DNA from: Acrasis kona
Taxonomy: Eukaryota; Heterolobosea; Eutetramitea; Acrasida; Acrasidae
Length of the DNA stretch: 64,000 nt
Direction of reading: 5' to 3'
Assembly: GCA_026419775.2 (NCBI GenBank)
Contig: JAOPGA020001346.1
Location: 62,001 to 126,000 of the forward strand
The notes under the pieces were generated by a model. It saw only the letters and a program-made list of their open reading frames with translations, made no database searches and was not told the origin of the DNA. Positions 21,099-30,519 of the stretch are shown here, piece by piece. Each line of letters starts with the position of its first letter. Positions within the stretch are counted from its first letter, which is position 1. A program made the translations under genes and the position numbers.

Positions 21099-23021
21099 TC
21101 ACTTTCTTTTTTCCTTGTACTCCTCCACCTTATCCTTCACTTCCTCCACTTTATCCTTGACAGCATCTCCAATCTTATTGAAAAAGTCAACCACTTGATT
21201 TCCATTACCAGGTGTGCTCATGGATGGGAACAATGTGTTGATTTGTTTCTTGACTTGTAAGTAAGTATCAAAGCTCTCCTCCGAAGCAGCAATCACCACT
21301 TTTCCTCTCGAATTAATTCTGAATGATCGCATGGGATCAATTCCAGCATGAATGTAAGATGCACAATCCGTAGGTTTGTTACCGAATCCAGCCAAGAATG
21401 GATTCTCGCTGAAACAATCTCTGACGACGGTCAAAATTGCCTTTTTGAATACTTCTGGTCTCTTGAGAACGACCTCCCTCGCTAATGCATTAAATGTTCC
21501 GTTGGGTGATGTGATGACTGGACCTAATGGCATCTTGGTCTCCAATTGATTAATCCCATCAATGTAACTTCTGACCGAATCAATGTTTGTGATGGGCCTC
21601 GCTGTCAAGTACAAGAATTTGTATCCGTTCGTTGCGATTTGTGCGTATAAGCTGCTGATGCCTTCGTGTGTGTAATGGACCATTCCCATGCGAGTGTATA
21701 GAATTCCCTTCACGTCCGATTTTGTAATCGTTCCGTCCACATCGCTGACTACGCATTTTTGATTGTGTCTCCATAAGAACAAACGAGCGTGTATGGTCTC
21801 TCCTGTCGCTGATAAGATGAATGATATTCTGTTGACTTCCTTATCCAATCGTATGCCAGCAAAGTAATTAATGGGAGGAACCAACTCAATCAGGGGCGGC
21901 GACTCATCTTCGATTCTGGCCATCAATGATGCACTCCATCTCGCTCTCCTTCCTAACGCTGGATCTTCTTCTCTCTTGGATTGACGTTCTTGGAACGATA
22001 ATGATCTTGAGCGACCTCCTGGTGAGTCAATTTTGAAAGCTGGTTGATTGACTTGATGTGAGTGATTGTTATCCCTCTCAAGTGCTTTTCTGCGATGTGC
22101 TTCGATTCTGTCCTCTTCTTCCTGATCATAACAATTAACGAACTGAATGTCGTCAAGATCATCATCAACGTATGGTTCTTGTGGTTGATTAATGTACACT
22201 TCGCTTTTGATGGGCCTGTATAAATCTGCATCGGGCGTGTCTGGAACACAATTAGGTGTGATCTCTCTGCTAGCTTGATCTATTTGTCTTAGTACATCAA
22301 AGTTGTCGACTACCGATGAGGCGTCACCAGGTGTCTTTGGCGAGGCTACTGCTTGGGCGTCATTACAATTCACTTGAAGGGTGTCATTGCCACCACCGCC
22401 ACCACCTGCTTTGGATGATGATGTGGATAAAAACTTTTTGAATAATGGTCTTATGAAATGACGCCGTCCACTACTAGGCGATGGACTTTTTTGTGTATTG
22501 ACGTAATCACCGCCGGGGGAGATGCTAAGATTACTGAATGTGTGACTTGACAATGTCCTTCTTTGCTGCCCTTCTAACCTAGGGTCTACATTAGGGGATA
22601 TGTTTGGTGAGGCACAAGGGAATAAACAATTTGAATATGTAGAATCACCACTAGTGTTATTTGTGGAATGGGAGGTGGAGGAGCCGAAGGATGAACTGGA
22701 GTGGCTCCGAATGTGTTTTAAAATTCTATCCCTATACTTTGTTACCATTTCATGTTTCAAAAAATTACAATCAAACCTTTTTCTTTCCTTTTTTTCTACA
22801 GGCTCTAATGTATCAGTTGATTCAACCTCGATGAACTTTGCATGTGAGTCGCCGGCCTCTACAACTAGTCTTTGCTTCGACGTCTCTTTGACAACTTGTC
22901 CATTGACTACTACCGAAACAAACCGGCTTGATTTCTGTTTTTTGTAGAACCGAATAAAAAATGGCGTGATTTTGACGCTTCCGTCTGGCTGTAATACTAC
23001 TATAATATCTGTTGCACTCAT
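21099..23021 (-). CDS. LPIN: Lipin-type Mg-dependent phosphatidate phosphatase
   Basis: Single exon, 640 residues from the ATG at 23021. The N-LIP domain starts at once (TDIIVVLQPDGSVKITPFF). The catalytic LNS2/C-LIP domain holds the HAD motif SDVDGTITKSD near residue 426, then GMVHYTHEGISSLYAQI, KFLYLTARPI and GFGNKPTDCASY. It converts phosphatidic acid to diacylglycerol at ER and nuclear membranes and controls membrane and storage lipid supply. Between the domains lies a long Ser-rich stretch with many SP sites, a likely kinase-controlled region. Compared with animal, yeast and plant lipins, the first 20 or so residues (MNYVGRL-type amphipathic helix) are absent. The C-terminus instead ends in a highly charged helix (KIGDAVKDKVEEVKDKVEEY). 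Confidence 0.93.
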   Translation of the reverse strand: MSATDIIVVLQPDGSVKITPFFIRFYKKQKSSRFVSVVVNGQVVKETSKQRLVVEAGDSHAKFIEVESTDTLEPVEKKERKRFDCNFLKHEMVTKYRDRILKHIRSHSSSSFGSSTSHSTNNTSGDSTYSNCLFPCASPNISPNVDPRLEGQQRRTLSSHTFSNLSISPGGDYVNTQKSPSPSSGRRHFIRPLFKKFLSTSSSKAGGGGGGNDTLQVNCNDAQAVASPKTPGDASSVVDNFDVLRQIDQASREITPNCVPDTPDADLYRPIKSEVYINQPQEPYVDDDLDDIQFVNCYDQEEEDRIEAHRRKALERDNNHSHQVNQPAFKIDSPGGRSRSLSFQERQSKREEDPALGRRARWSASLMARIEDESPPLIELVPPINYFAGIRLDKEVNRISFILSATGETIHARLFLWRHNQKCVVSDVDGTITKSDVKGILYTRMGMVHYTHEGISSLYAQIATNGYKFLYLTARPITNIDSVRSYIDGINQLETKMPLGPVITSPNGTFNALAREVVLKRPEVFKKAILTVVRDCFSENPFLAGFGNKPTDCASYIHAGIDPMRSFRINSRGKVVIAASEESFDTYLQVKKQINTLFPSMSTPGNGNQVVDFFNKIGDAVKDKVEEVKDKVEEYKEKRK

Positions 23022-23996
23022 GTTGTTGTTTTGATTGTTTTTGTGTGACAACCCAATTTCTCCTTTTGGTTGCGGTTACAAAGATTAAAATAGATTTTAA
23101 CTCTATTTTAGTGATATTTTTGTATGTAGTTCCAAAGAAAATACTAAAGTGCAAGATAATTATACAGGCCTGAATTAGGGCTTCGTATATAGATTACGAA
23201 GCCAGAAATCTGTAGGAATTTGTCCCCATCATGATCTTTTTATTTCTAGGCCAAGATCGTTAGGTTTGCGGGTAAATGTTATTCTCCCTTACAAGTGTGA
23301 TTGTGGTCAAACTAGCCTCTGTGCAGACACCAATAGACAAAGCATAAGGTCAGCACGGAGGTGGATATTCTGATCAAGGATTGGAGCTTCTTTTTTCTTG
23401 TTCCTGACTATTGTTGTGTCAGCAAATGTTCCATGCATAGATCAAAATAAAGGCTCAAAAGTCAATTGAGCACAACAATATGATGAACGCTGTACAGCGT
23501 TAACAGACAATGAAAAACTATTCCTTTATTATGCTAAACAACTGAACTAAATTTTATATAACCATTAAATTCAAAGGCTGTAACAGATTCTTTTGAAAGA
23601 ATTACATTCGCTTGATTTGATTTCAATGTCATGTTAGCATATCGAATGACTTAATAGAACCTAATGCGACAACAATCAAGTCATTTTATGAGGACAAAAA
23701 CATGAAATGTTGATTCTAATGCACTTCCATTACTTAAAAGTCTAAATGCATATTTGATATGGTGTTTTCTTAAAGCAAAGTTGTTATGTGTAACTGAATC
23801 AAAAACTCATTTCTTAATATTCTTTCCGTCATGTTGATGTACGTCTTCTTGCCCTGTACAGCACAATTCTTTAAATATGATTGAGTCCTCATCAGTTTGA
23901 TTATACAATAAAATTCTGATTGGTATCAAGAGTGTTGGTGATGTGTGGAAGTTTCGGGATTAATGGTTGGCTTGTGAAACAAGTTGTAACGACAAC
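23022..23996. other. Intergenic, divergent promoter region
   Basis: About 970 nt between lipin (-) and the ATP-grasp gene (+), one of the larger gaps. It contains a perfect 9-bp inverted repeat with a 7-nt loop at 23179-23203 (GGCTTCGTA...TACGAAGCC) and a 16-bp perfect palindrome at 23486-23501 (AACGCTGTACAGCGTT). Both could be protein-binding sites but are near chance expectation. No gene is supported. Confidence 0.5.
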
Positions 23997-24971
23997 ATGA
24001 GAACAGTCATCCTTGTCACAGATAATGACGACTCAGATGAGAACTCAAATCTACACACGATGCTAGAGAGAGATTATGACGTGAGTTGTATTCTTTTAAA
24101 TTGGAGAAGTGAAGATGCAAAAGGAAATCTCTTTCAAAAGCTGCGTAAAGAGGGTATCCCGTTTATTGTCATAGTTAGGACGCCTTGGGATTATTTCTTA
24201 CACATCGAGGAGTTTAAGGCGTGGTGTAAATCGCTTGAGGAGATTGACCTTCCAGTATACAATCCACCCCATATCGTGTTGTGGAATATGCACAAGAGTT
24301 ATCTTACAGAGTTGGAGTCGTGGGGACATAAGATTGTACCAACTGCCAAGGTGATTATTGACAAAGAAAACCCTAGCATTGAACAATGTTTTAATAACTT
24401 CTCTGCCAATAAGATTGTAATTAAGCCAGCAATTTCTGCTGGTTCACACAATACTAAATGCTTTGACAAATCTGATTTGAACAATCCAGATATTTATACT
24501 GAGCTTCTTAATCTACAAAAAGATGGAGTAGACCTGTTGGTACAGCCATTCATAAATGAGGTGACAACCGCTGGCGAAATTTCTATGATTTTCATTAACA
24601 ACGAGATTTCTCATTCTGTTTTAAAGAAACCAAAAGCCGGAGGTTGGTACGTCCAACAATCCCATGGTGGTGTAACCATACCCTGTGAAGACGATGAAAA
24701 GGCTGTTCAGGTCGCACAAAAAGTACTTGACACCATTCGCTTCAAAAAAAACGATGGCCAGAAGCTGCTCTATGCAAGAGTTGATGTGATACCTGTTACC
24801 TCTGAAGAAAATGGGCAAACTGATTATTTGATTGGCGAAGTTGAGCTTATAGAACCGTATCTATTCTTTAATAAATCCGCCCAGGGATACCAAACGTTCA
24901 TCAATGCTCTATTGTCGTTGTTCGACGAGGATTCTCATTCTGATGAGGTCGGCTCTGAAGAAGATGAATAA
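23997..24971 (+). CDS. ATP-grasp ligase (DcsG/RimK-like)
   Basis: Single exon, 324 residues from the first in-frame ATG at 23997. ATP-grasp landmarks are present: VLWNMHKSYLTELESWG, KIVIKPAISAGSHNT, LVQPFINEV, the glycine-rich GGWYVQQSHGGV, YARVDVIP, and the metal-binding GEVELIEPYLFF. This pattern resembles a family common in bacteria and annotated as glutathione-synthetase-like or DcsG, which joins a carboxylate to an amine or ureido group using ATP. The natural substrate is unknown. No targeting signal. A short acidic tail (DEDSHSDEVGSEEDE) follows the domain. The stop overlaps AATAAA and lies 16 nt before the NDRG-like start codon. No introns, unlike its neighbour, which would fit a late acquisition but does not prove it. 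Confidence 0.83.
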   Translation: MRTVILVTDNDDSDENSNLHTMLERDYDVSCILLNWRSEDAKGNLFQKLRKEGIPFIVIVRTPWDYFLHIEEFKAWCKSLEEIDLPVYNPPHIVLWNMHKSYLTELESWGHKIVPTAKVIIDKENPSIEQCFNNFSANKIVIKPAISAGSHNTKCFDKSDLNNPDIYTELLNLQKDGVDLLVQPFINEVTTAGEISMIFINNEISHSVLKKPKAGGWYVQQSHGGVTIPCEDDEKAVQVAQKVLDTIRFKKNDGQKLLYARVDVIPVTSEENGQTDYLIGEVELIEPYLFFNKSAQGYQTFINALLSLFDEDSHSDEVGSEEDE

Positions 24972-24987
24972 AATATTTTTTGTAAAA

Positions 24988-26129
24988 ATGTCAGAACAAT
25001 CACAACCCACTATCACTTACCCTTCCAAGAACTATGGTGGTTTGAAGATTACTTTTGAGGGCGAAAGGAACAAAGAAGCGATTGTATTTCTACCAGACAC
25101 AGCGTGTAAGAATATAAAAATTAAATCGAATTAACATTAGTGTCATGCGAAATGTGTTATAATACGTTCATCAACTACCCAAAACTTCAATTTCTAAGAG
25201 ATTACTTTTATTTTATATTTGTGGACTTTCCCTTCATGTTACCCTCTGCTGATAACATTGATTATAACGCCCCAGACTATGACATGAAACTCATTTCTGA
25301 GGATGTGGATGAAGTTCTAACATCGATTGGGTTTGTTTATCTTTTTATTTATCATAACGCCTGGAAGATTAAAGTACTTTGTAGGATTTGCCACAGGATC
25401 AGGTGCTTATATCATGAGCTTGATAGCAGTAAGGCAGTTATAGACAATTTCTTTACATTAAAAGTGTGAAAAACCCAACTGGTTCAGTGGATTAGTTTTA
25501 ATCAATAGTGATTCCAACAAAGTTGAATGGGGTGAGTACTTGTGGACAAAAGTAAGAAACATTTCGTCATCAAAATCATTAAAACGTACAGAAGCTGAGT
25601 TATCAACTTTCATACTTTGGAATCTCTTCGATAGTCAACGATCTCACATCCTTATACTTTGGAAACGTACGTAAACTTACTTCACTCACTAACCCTACAT
25701 TAGAGAACAATTAACTATAGCAAAGATCTTGTCCTCTCTTTTGCTGAGTACATCAACTCCCTTAAACCCAACAATTTGATAAAGTACTTAGTTGGTTATT
25801 CAAAGTAAAAAACATTAAACTTTTCGCTAACCGTTCATTTTAGAAGAAAAGAACTTTCCACATTCGAAGAGTTGAAAAAAGTCAACTGCAAAGTCTTACT
25901 ATTCTCAGGTGGAGACTCCTACTACAACAAAGGAACAATATCATTAACAAACAAATTTGATCCATCCAACTCAGCACGTGTCAACATTCCAAACTGTGGC
26001 GGTTTAGTAACAGAGGAGCGACCTGATGCGATGGTAACAACTATGATTCTGTTCCTTCAAGGAATGGGTCACTTGGTAAGACAAAGAATAGATCCAAGCA
26101 ATAGACCGGACATTTTGATCCAAGAATGA
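24988..26129 (+). CDS. NDRG: NDRG-family alpha/beta-hydrolase-like protein
   Basis: Seven small exons: 24988-25105, 25141-25330, 25368-25428, 25465-25551, 25595-25666, 25704-25804 and 25844-26129, giving 304 residues with all phases consistent. The six introns are 35-43 nt. The spliced protein contains IVFLPDTA, FVDFPFMLPSAD, the nucleophile-elbow region FVGFATGSGAYIMSLI and GLVLINSDS, and FGNRTINYSKDLVL, in NDRG order. In place of a hydrolase Ser the elbow has GSGAY, so catalysis is unlikely, as is typical of NDRG proteins. NDRGs are stress and differentiation-linked cytoplasmic proteins of unclear biochemistry. Exon borders were deduced from frame and homology, so individual ones could be off by a few bases. 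Confidence 0.85.
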
Positions 26130-26251
26130 TACCTGCGGGTGGATGATAAATATTAATAAATCAATCTCCATATTAATGTATAATTGGTGTTTGCTTTGGT
26201 CTGTTTGTTCCTGTTTACAATGTTAACGTCACCAGCTCAACAAAAGGTGGA

Positions 26252-27254
26252 ATGTATACTCAAGTGTCACAAGAAGAAGCGTCTGATGTCAACGCCATTA
26301 TTAATAGCAAATACAAAGTTGTAGAACCGATAGCCAGGGGTGTGTGGGGTATAGTAATGGTGGTTAGGAACATTTTCACTAATGAGCTATTTGCCATGAA
26401 GAAGCTGTACGGTGATGATGAAGTGCTTAACGAAAGTCTGCGATGTGCCTGGGCAATGAAACCGATCATGACGCACCCAAACATTTTAAATACACGAGAA
26501 TTATTCTTGCATAGAAACACCGATTTAACAAGGCAATCTGATGTTGCGTTGTGCTACATAATGAGATATTATAAAAATCAGGACTTGAAGAGTCTACTTC
26601 AAAAAACTAGAGATCGTGGTGAGTTCCTATCAGAGAAGCAGATTTATAGATACATGCTACAATTAAGTTATGCTCTGGAGTGCCTTCATAACCACGGCTT
26701 TGTTCACAGGTTGGCTTTAATACATGAAATCGAATACTAATTATTCTAACAGAGACCTCAAGCCATCACACGTGATGATTAGCGATGACTTTGAGAGTCT
26801 CTATCTTGGTGGCTTTGGGATGTCGCAACCTGTTGATCAAATTCAAGAACAACAAATGACGTCGAGTATGTTCAAGTATCTGTCTCCCGAAGTGGTGGAT
26901 AGCATTGAAAGGAAAGTAACACCAGAGTCAGAAGTGTGGACTTTAGGATGCATCTTTTTCGAAATGATTACACTTCAAATTGATGAAAGAAACTTGTACA
27001 TGGATTGGAAGATGAAGGGTTGTGATAGCTTCCAAGAAGAGATTAAAAACGAGATCTTGTCTTGTGGATTTTCCGAACAACTTTATTCGATCGTAGGAGG
27101 TATGCTACAGGAGAAACCCGAAAGAATTACATTGGATGTGTTAGTTCAACAAATAAGAGGAACCTTAAATTATCCAAAACAAATTGTTGATACAATGTGT
27201 GCCGTGTGCCTTCGTGCACGTCATGAAGCTGTCAGCTCGGTAGACTCACAATAA
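26252..27254 (+). CDS. Protein kinase-like protein, probable pseudokinase
   Basis: Exons 26252-26709 and 26753-27254, 319 residues, essentially one kinase domain. The intron (43 nt, GTTGG donor) falls inside the HRD motif and splicing restores HRDLKPSH. The VAIK lysine is present (FAMKK, Lys50) and so is Asp154 of HRD. Three key positions are altered. The glycine loop reads ARGVWG, the Asn after HRDLKPS is His159, and DFG is GFG (Gly173), so the Mg-binding residues are lost. The C-lobe keeps SPEVV (for APE) and VWTLGCIFFEMI. Expected to be catalytically weak or dead and to act as a scaffold or allosteric partner. Closest kinase group is not clear; NEK-like features are possible. Confidence 0.85.
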
Positions 27255-27399
27255 ACTTTATTTTCGAAAACAAGATGGCTTACATTCTGGGATTGGTATC
27301 AAGTGTCTTTATTTCAAAATAAAAAATATTATGTTTTAAAGAATATTTTAATGTCAAAATCTGTTAATATGTACAAGTTGTTGTTCATGTAACCAACTT

Positions 27400-28029
27400 C
27401 TATTGGTTTGTAAACAAGTAATTTCCTTGAAGGTCGTGTCCAGTGTAATACATTACTACCTTTTTATAGCTCTTCTTCTGCGAGGTGACCGCATCAATAG
27501 TGTATGGCTTGAATTCTGGAATTGGTAGTTTCGTTTTTGCATCTTTCGTTGGTATGGCTATTGATAGAACAACTCCGTTACACTCTGACAAGGTGGCTGC
27601 TTTTGAAGTGATTCTTGTTTTACCAGCTTCGTCTTTAACTGTAATAGACTTCAGATTAACCTCCACCCCATCACTATACAAATTCACCTCTGGTATTGAT
27701 GATATAATGGGAGTATTCATTAGCTCCACCTCCTGAATTCTTCTTCCGGGTGCTTTGACAGGTGGTGCAAGTGGGACTGATGGATAATAACCTGAAAGTT
27801 GTGGTTCGTGCTGAGACGGCGCTACTGCGGGCGCCATTATTTGATCTGTTTGAAGCACAGGATTAATGATTGTGTGCTGATCCAACCTTTTCTCGGCTTC
27901 TAATATCCTCAGCCTCTTCTTTTCCTTCTTTTTCTTATATGCTCTTCTGGCTTCATTTACACCAACTGCTACTCCACAGCCAATCGCGTATACTCCACCA
28001 ACAACGATAAGTGTCTCTAAGATAACCAT
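27400..28029 (-). CDS. Small single-pass membrane protein, unknown
   Basis: 209 residues, single exon. A hydrophobic N-terminal segment (LETLIVVGGVYAIGCGVAVGV, about 4-24) is followed by a strongly basic stretch (RRAYKKKKEKKRLR). That order suggests a signal anchor with a cytosolic C-terminus. A Pro-rich linker leads to a small beta-rich C-terminal domain (KPYTIDAVTSQKKSYKKVVM). I do not recognise a family. Starts 136 nt from the divergent aldo-keto reductase. Confidence 0.7.
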   Translation of the reverse strand: MVILETLIVVGGVYAIGCGVAVGVNEARRAYKKKKEKKRLRILEAEKRLDQHTIINPVLQTDQIMAPAVAPSQHEPQLSGYYPSVPLAPPVKAPGRRIQEVELMNTPIISSIPEVNLYSDGVEVNLKSITVKDEAGKTRITSKAATLSECNGVVLSIAIPTKDAKTKLPIPEFKPYTIDAVTSQKKSYKKVVMYYTGHDLQGNYLFTNQ

Positions 28030-28114
28030 TGTTTTTAAAATTGAAGATCAGCGGACTCAATTCTATAAATATAATATTCGTTGTTGCAAAATATGCGCAT
28101 CGTTTGCGGAGATG

Positions 28115-28115
28115 N
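28115..28115. other. Ambiguous base (N)
   Basis: A single undetermined base in the divergent promoter between the membrane-protein gene and the aldo-keto reductase. Confidence 0.95.
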
Positions 28116-28165
28116 TTGGCTCATTTAAACTCAAACAAAAGGAATCAAATTGATCACAAACCAAC

Positions 28166-29020
28166 ATGAACACCCTCAAGATAACATCATCACTGACCAT
28201 GCACAATGGATCTGCTATACCTCTGTTTGGTCTCGGTACATACAAAGCAATCGACACAATTGAAACAGCTATCAAAGCAGCATGGGACGCAGGATACCGC
28301 CACTTGGATACTGCAGCCTTCTATAGAAATGAAAAAGAGATTGGAAGGTGCATTAAAAAATTGAACCTACCGAGAGATCAACTGTTCGTAACAAGCAAAT
28401 TATGGTATTCAGAACACGGCTACGATAAGGCAAAAGCAGCTTTTGAACAAACACTTCAAAAGTTGGACATTGGGTATTTGGATCTGTACTTGATCCATTG
28501 GCCAGATGCCAACAGTGGTTCCGATAATCCAAAGGTCAGAAGAGAAACCTGGAGAGCCCTTGAGGACCTATACAAAGAAGGCAAAGTGAAAAACATTGGT
28601 GTAAGTAATTACACTGAGAGGCACCTTGAAGAAATGTTTGTTGGTAAATATAAAGTGGATGTTCCACCAATGGTGAATCAATTTGAATTACATCCAAAAC
28701 TAACTCAAAAGAGTTTAGTGGCTTATTGCAAAAATAAAAATATTGTTGTCGAGTCTTATTCTCCGTTCGCAAAAGGTGAATTAATTGGCAATGTAGGGCT
28801 TAAGAAAATAGGACAAAAGTATGGTGTTAGCGAAGCACAGGTAATAGTGAGGTGGATACTGCAGCAGGATATTGTGTGTATTCCAAAGAGTGATAAACCC
28901 GACAGAATTGTTTCTAATGCAGATGTTTACAAATTTGAATTAACGGAAGAGGACATGAACAAGATTGATGGTATGAATGAGGACTATCACTGCACATGGG
29001 ATCCAACTAATGTTCAATAA
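28166..29020 (+). CDS. Aldo-keto reductase
   Basis: Intron-free, 284 residues, the usual length for the family. The catalytic tetrad is visible: Asp in HLDTAAFYRNE, Tyr in the same motif, Lys in VTSKLW and His in LIHWPD. NADPH-site motifs follow: GVSNYTERHLEEM, MVNQFELHP and VCIPKSDKPDRI. AKRs reduce aldehydes and ketones with NADPH in the cytosol; the substrate cannot be deduced. Similar to the bacterial/fungal 2,5-diketo-gluconate reductase-like branch. Confidence 0.95.
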   Translation: MNTLKITSSLTMHNGSAIPLFGLGTYKAIDTIETAIKAAWDAGYRHLDTAAFYRNEKEIGRCIKKLNLPRDQLFVTSKLWYSEHGYDKAKAAFEQTLQKLDIGYLDLYLIHWPDANSGSDNPKVRRETWRALEDLYKEGKVKNIGVSNYTERHLEEMFVGKYKVDVPPMVNQFELHPKLTQKSLVAYCKNKNIVVESYSPFAKGELIGNVGLKKIGQKYGVSEAQVIVRWILQQDIVCIPKSDKPDRIVSNADVYKFELTEEDMNKIDGMNEDYHCTWDPTNVQ

Positions 29021-29190
29021 AAAACATATGATAATGAACAACATTGTTATTATGAATCTCTTTGTGGTCCAAAGTCAAACAACCTTTGGAGTTCCAATAC
29101 AAGTTCAAATTACTTACAACACCCGACGACTCCGCCAGGTATGCATAAAAGTTGAACCATCCTAATACACAAAATACACAAATACAAACC

Positions 29191-30378
29191 ATGTCATCTG
29201 TTGTTCACGTTGTTTCCAAGCAAGACGTTTCTAAACATTCAACATTCTCGCTGGACAACAAATTTCCCAAGCTCTTGGAATCATCGGTCAGAGTTCAAAC
29301 CAAAATTGTATCATTGACTTCAAACAACTTGACTTACGCTAAACTTGGAGATTACTTGAAGTGGTGGGGTACCTATCCGGTGCCAGAATGTTCGCCATCT
29401 CCATACAACAATAGAGATAATTTCGGAATAGTACCTGCCTGGGGCTATGCAGAAGTTATTGAGAGCACTATCGAAAAGATAAAACCAGGAGTTGAACTAT
29501 GGGGATTTTGGCCAACATCATCACATCCCGTCGATCTCAAACTAGTTGAAGCGGAACCCAAGGGACATTGGATCGAAGTTAGTCAACAAAGAAGCGAATT
29601 GATGAGCTTATATAATCGATACATTGAGGTTACATCATTGAATGATGATGAAAAAGCATGGAATGCTGCCCTATGCGTTTGGGAGTGTGGTTATCTTATC
29701 AACCGCTATACCTTTCCCGATGACAATAAAACATCACCGATTCACCCACTGGGCGTTGGTCTACCATGGAGTAGTGATGATGCTGATCTAACATCTTCTG
29801 TTGTTGTGAGTCTATCCGCTTCCTCTAAAACAGCACGTAGTTTTGCATGGCAATTAAAAAGAAATAGAAATCTTGATGCAAATGGTCCATTGGGTCTATT
29901 GCAAGTTTCTTCAAATCCCGAAAAGTCATCTGACGACCACCCGACTAATTTACATTCAGAATTCGTGAGCTACAAGGACATTACCAGCGAAGAGACTATA
30001 AAATGGATCACAAAATTCCAACCAAAGCGTGTTGTGATTTTTGATTTTGGTTCGCCCCCTAGTGTAGTCGATGACTTGAAGAGGTCTCTTAAATCTTGGT
30101 CCTCTGATCTGAATGTGCTTGTTGTTGGGGTAGCATCTCAAGGTGATGTGCAATTTAATACAAGCGGGGTACGAGATAAGGTCATAGAAAGGCAGGGAGC
30201 TGCACATTTCAAAAGTGTTCATGAATCGTTAAAGAGATGTTTGAATGAAAAGGGAATGGGCGAGCTTGAACTTGTTTGGGGCCAAGGAGTCCAAGGCGCA
30301 AATGGAATTGAAGGTTCTTGGGATATGCTTTGCAATGGTAGACTTGACGCAAAGAAGGCTTACGTATTCAAACTGTAA
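29191..30378 (+). CDS. DUF2855 family protein
   Basis: Single exon, 395 residues from ATG 29191 (an upstream in-frame non-ATG extension is ignored). Matches the DUF2855 family pattern: NNLTYAKLGDYLKWWGTYP, PAWGYAEVIES, GVELWGFWPTSSHPV and a later Rossmann-like half (SVVVSLSASSKTARSFAWQL). The family is known mainly from fungi and bacteria and looks like a divergent quinone-oxidoreductase (MDR) relative without an assigned reaction. It sits tail-to-head behind the aldo-keto reductase, another possible carbonyl-reducing enzyme; whether they act together is unknown. Confidence 0.83.
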   Translation: MSSVVHVVSKQDVSKHSTFSLDNKFPKLLESSVRVQTKIVSLTSNNLTYAKLGDYLKWWGTYPVPECSPSPYNNRDNFGIVPAWGYAEVIESTIEKIKPGVELWGFWPTSSHPVDLKLVEAEPKGHWIEVSQQRSELMSLYNRYIEVTSLNDDEKAWNAALCVWECGYLINRYTFPDDNKTSPIHPLGVGLPWSSDDADLTSSVVVSLSASSKTARSFAWQLKRNRNLDANGPLGLLQVSSNPEKSSDDHPTNLHSEFVSYKDITSEETIKWITKFQPKRVVIFDFGSPPSVVDDLKRSLKSWSSDLNVLVVGVASQGDVQFNTSGVRDKVIERQGAAHFKSVHESLKRCLNEKGMGELELVWGQGVQGANGIEGSWDMLCNGRLDAKKAYVFKL

Positions 30379-30519
30379 ACAAAGTAAAGTAACAATCGAA
30401 TAACAAAATTTACTTATTTATTCATTTAAAGTGTTTTGTCACTTTAGAGTCACCAGGGTGTACAACAACCTGGGATTCGGCAAAATTGTTTTCATAAATA
30501 ATTTAAATTGATAAATATC

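Noticed and set aside
23022-23110. A hidden upstream lipin exon joined by a 44-nt GTTGTC...AACAG intron
   Set aside because: The would-be exon has no start codon, meets a stop, and does not read as the lipin N-terminal helix.
23486-23501. 16-bp perfect palindrome AACGCTGTACAGCGTT
   Set aside because: About one such palindrome is expected by chance in 64 kb; no second copy was noticed.
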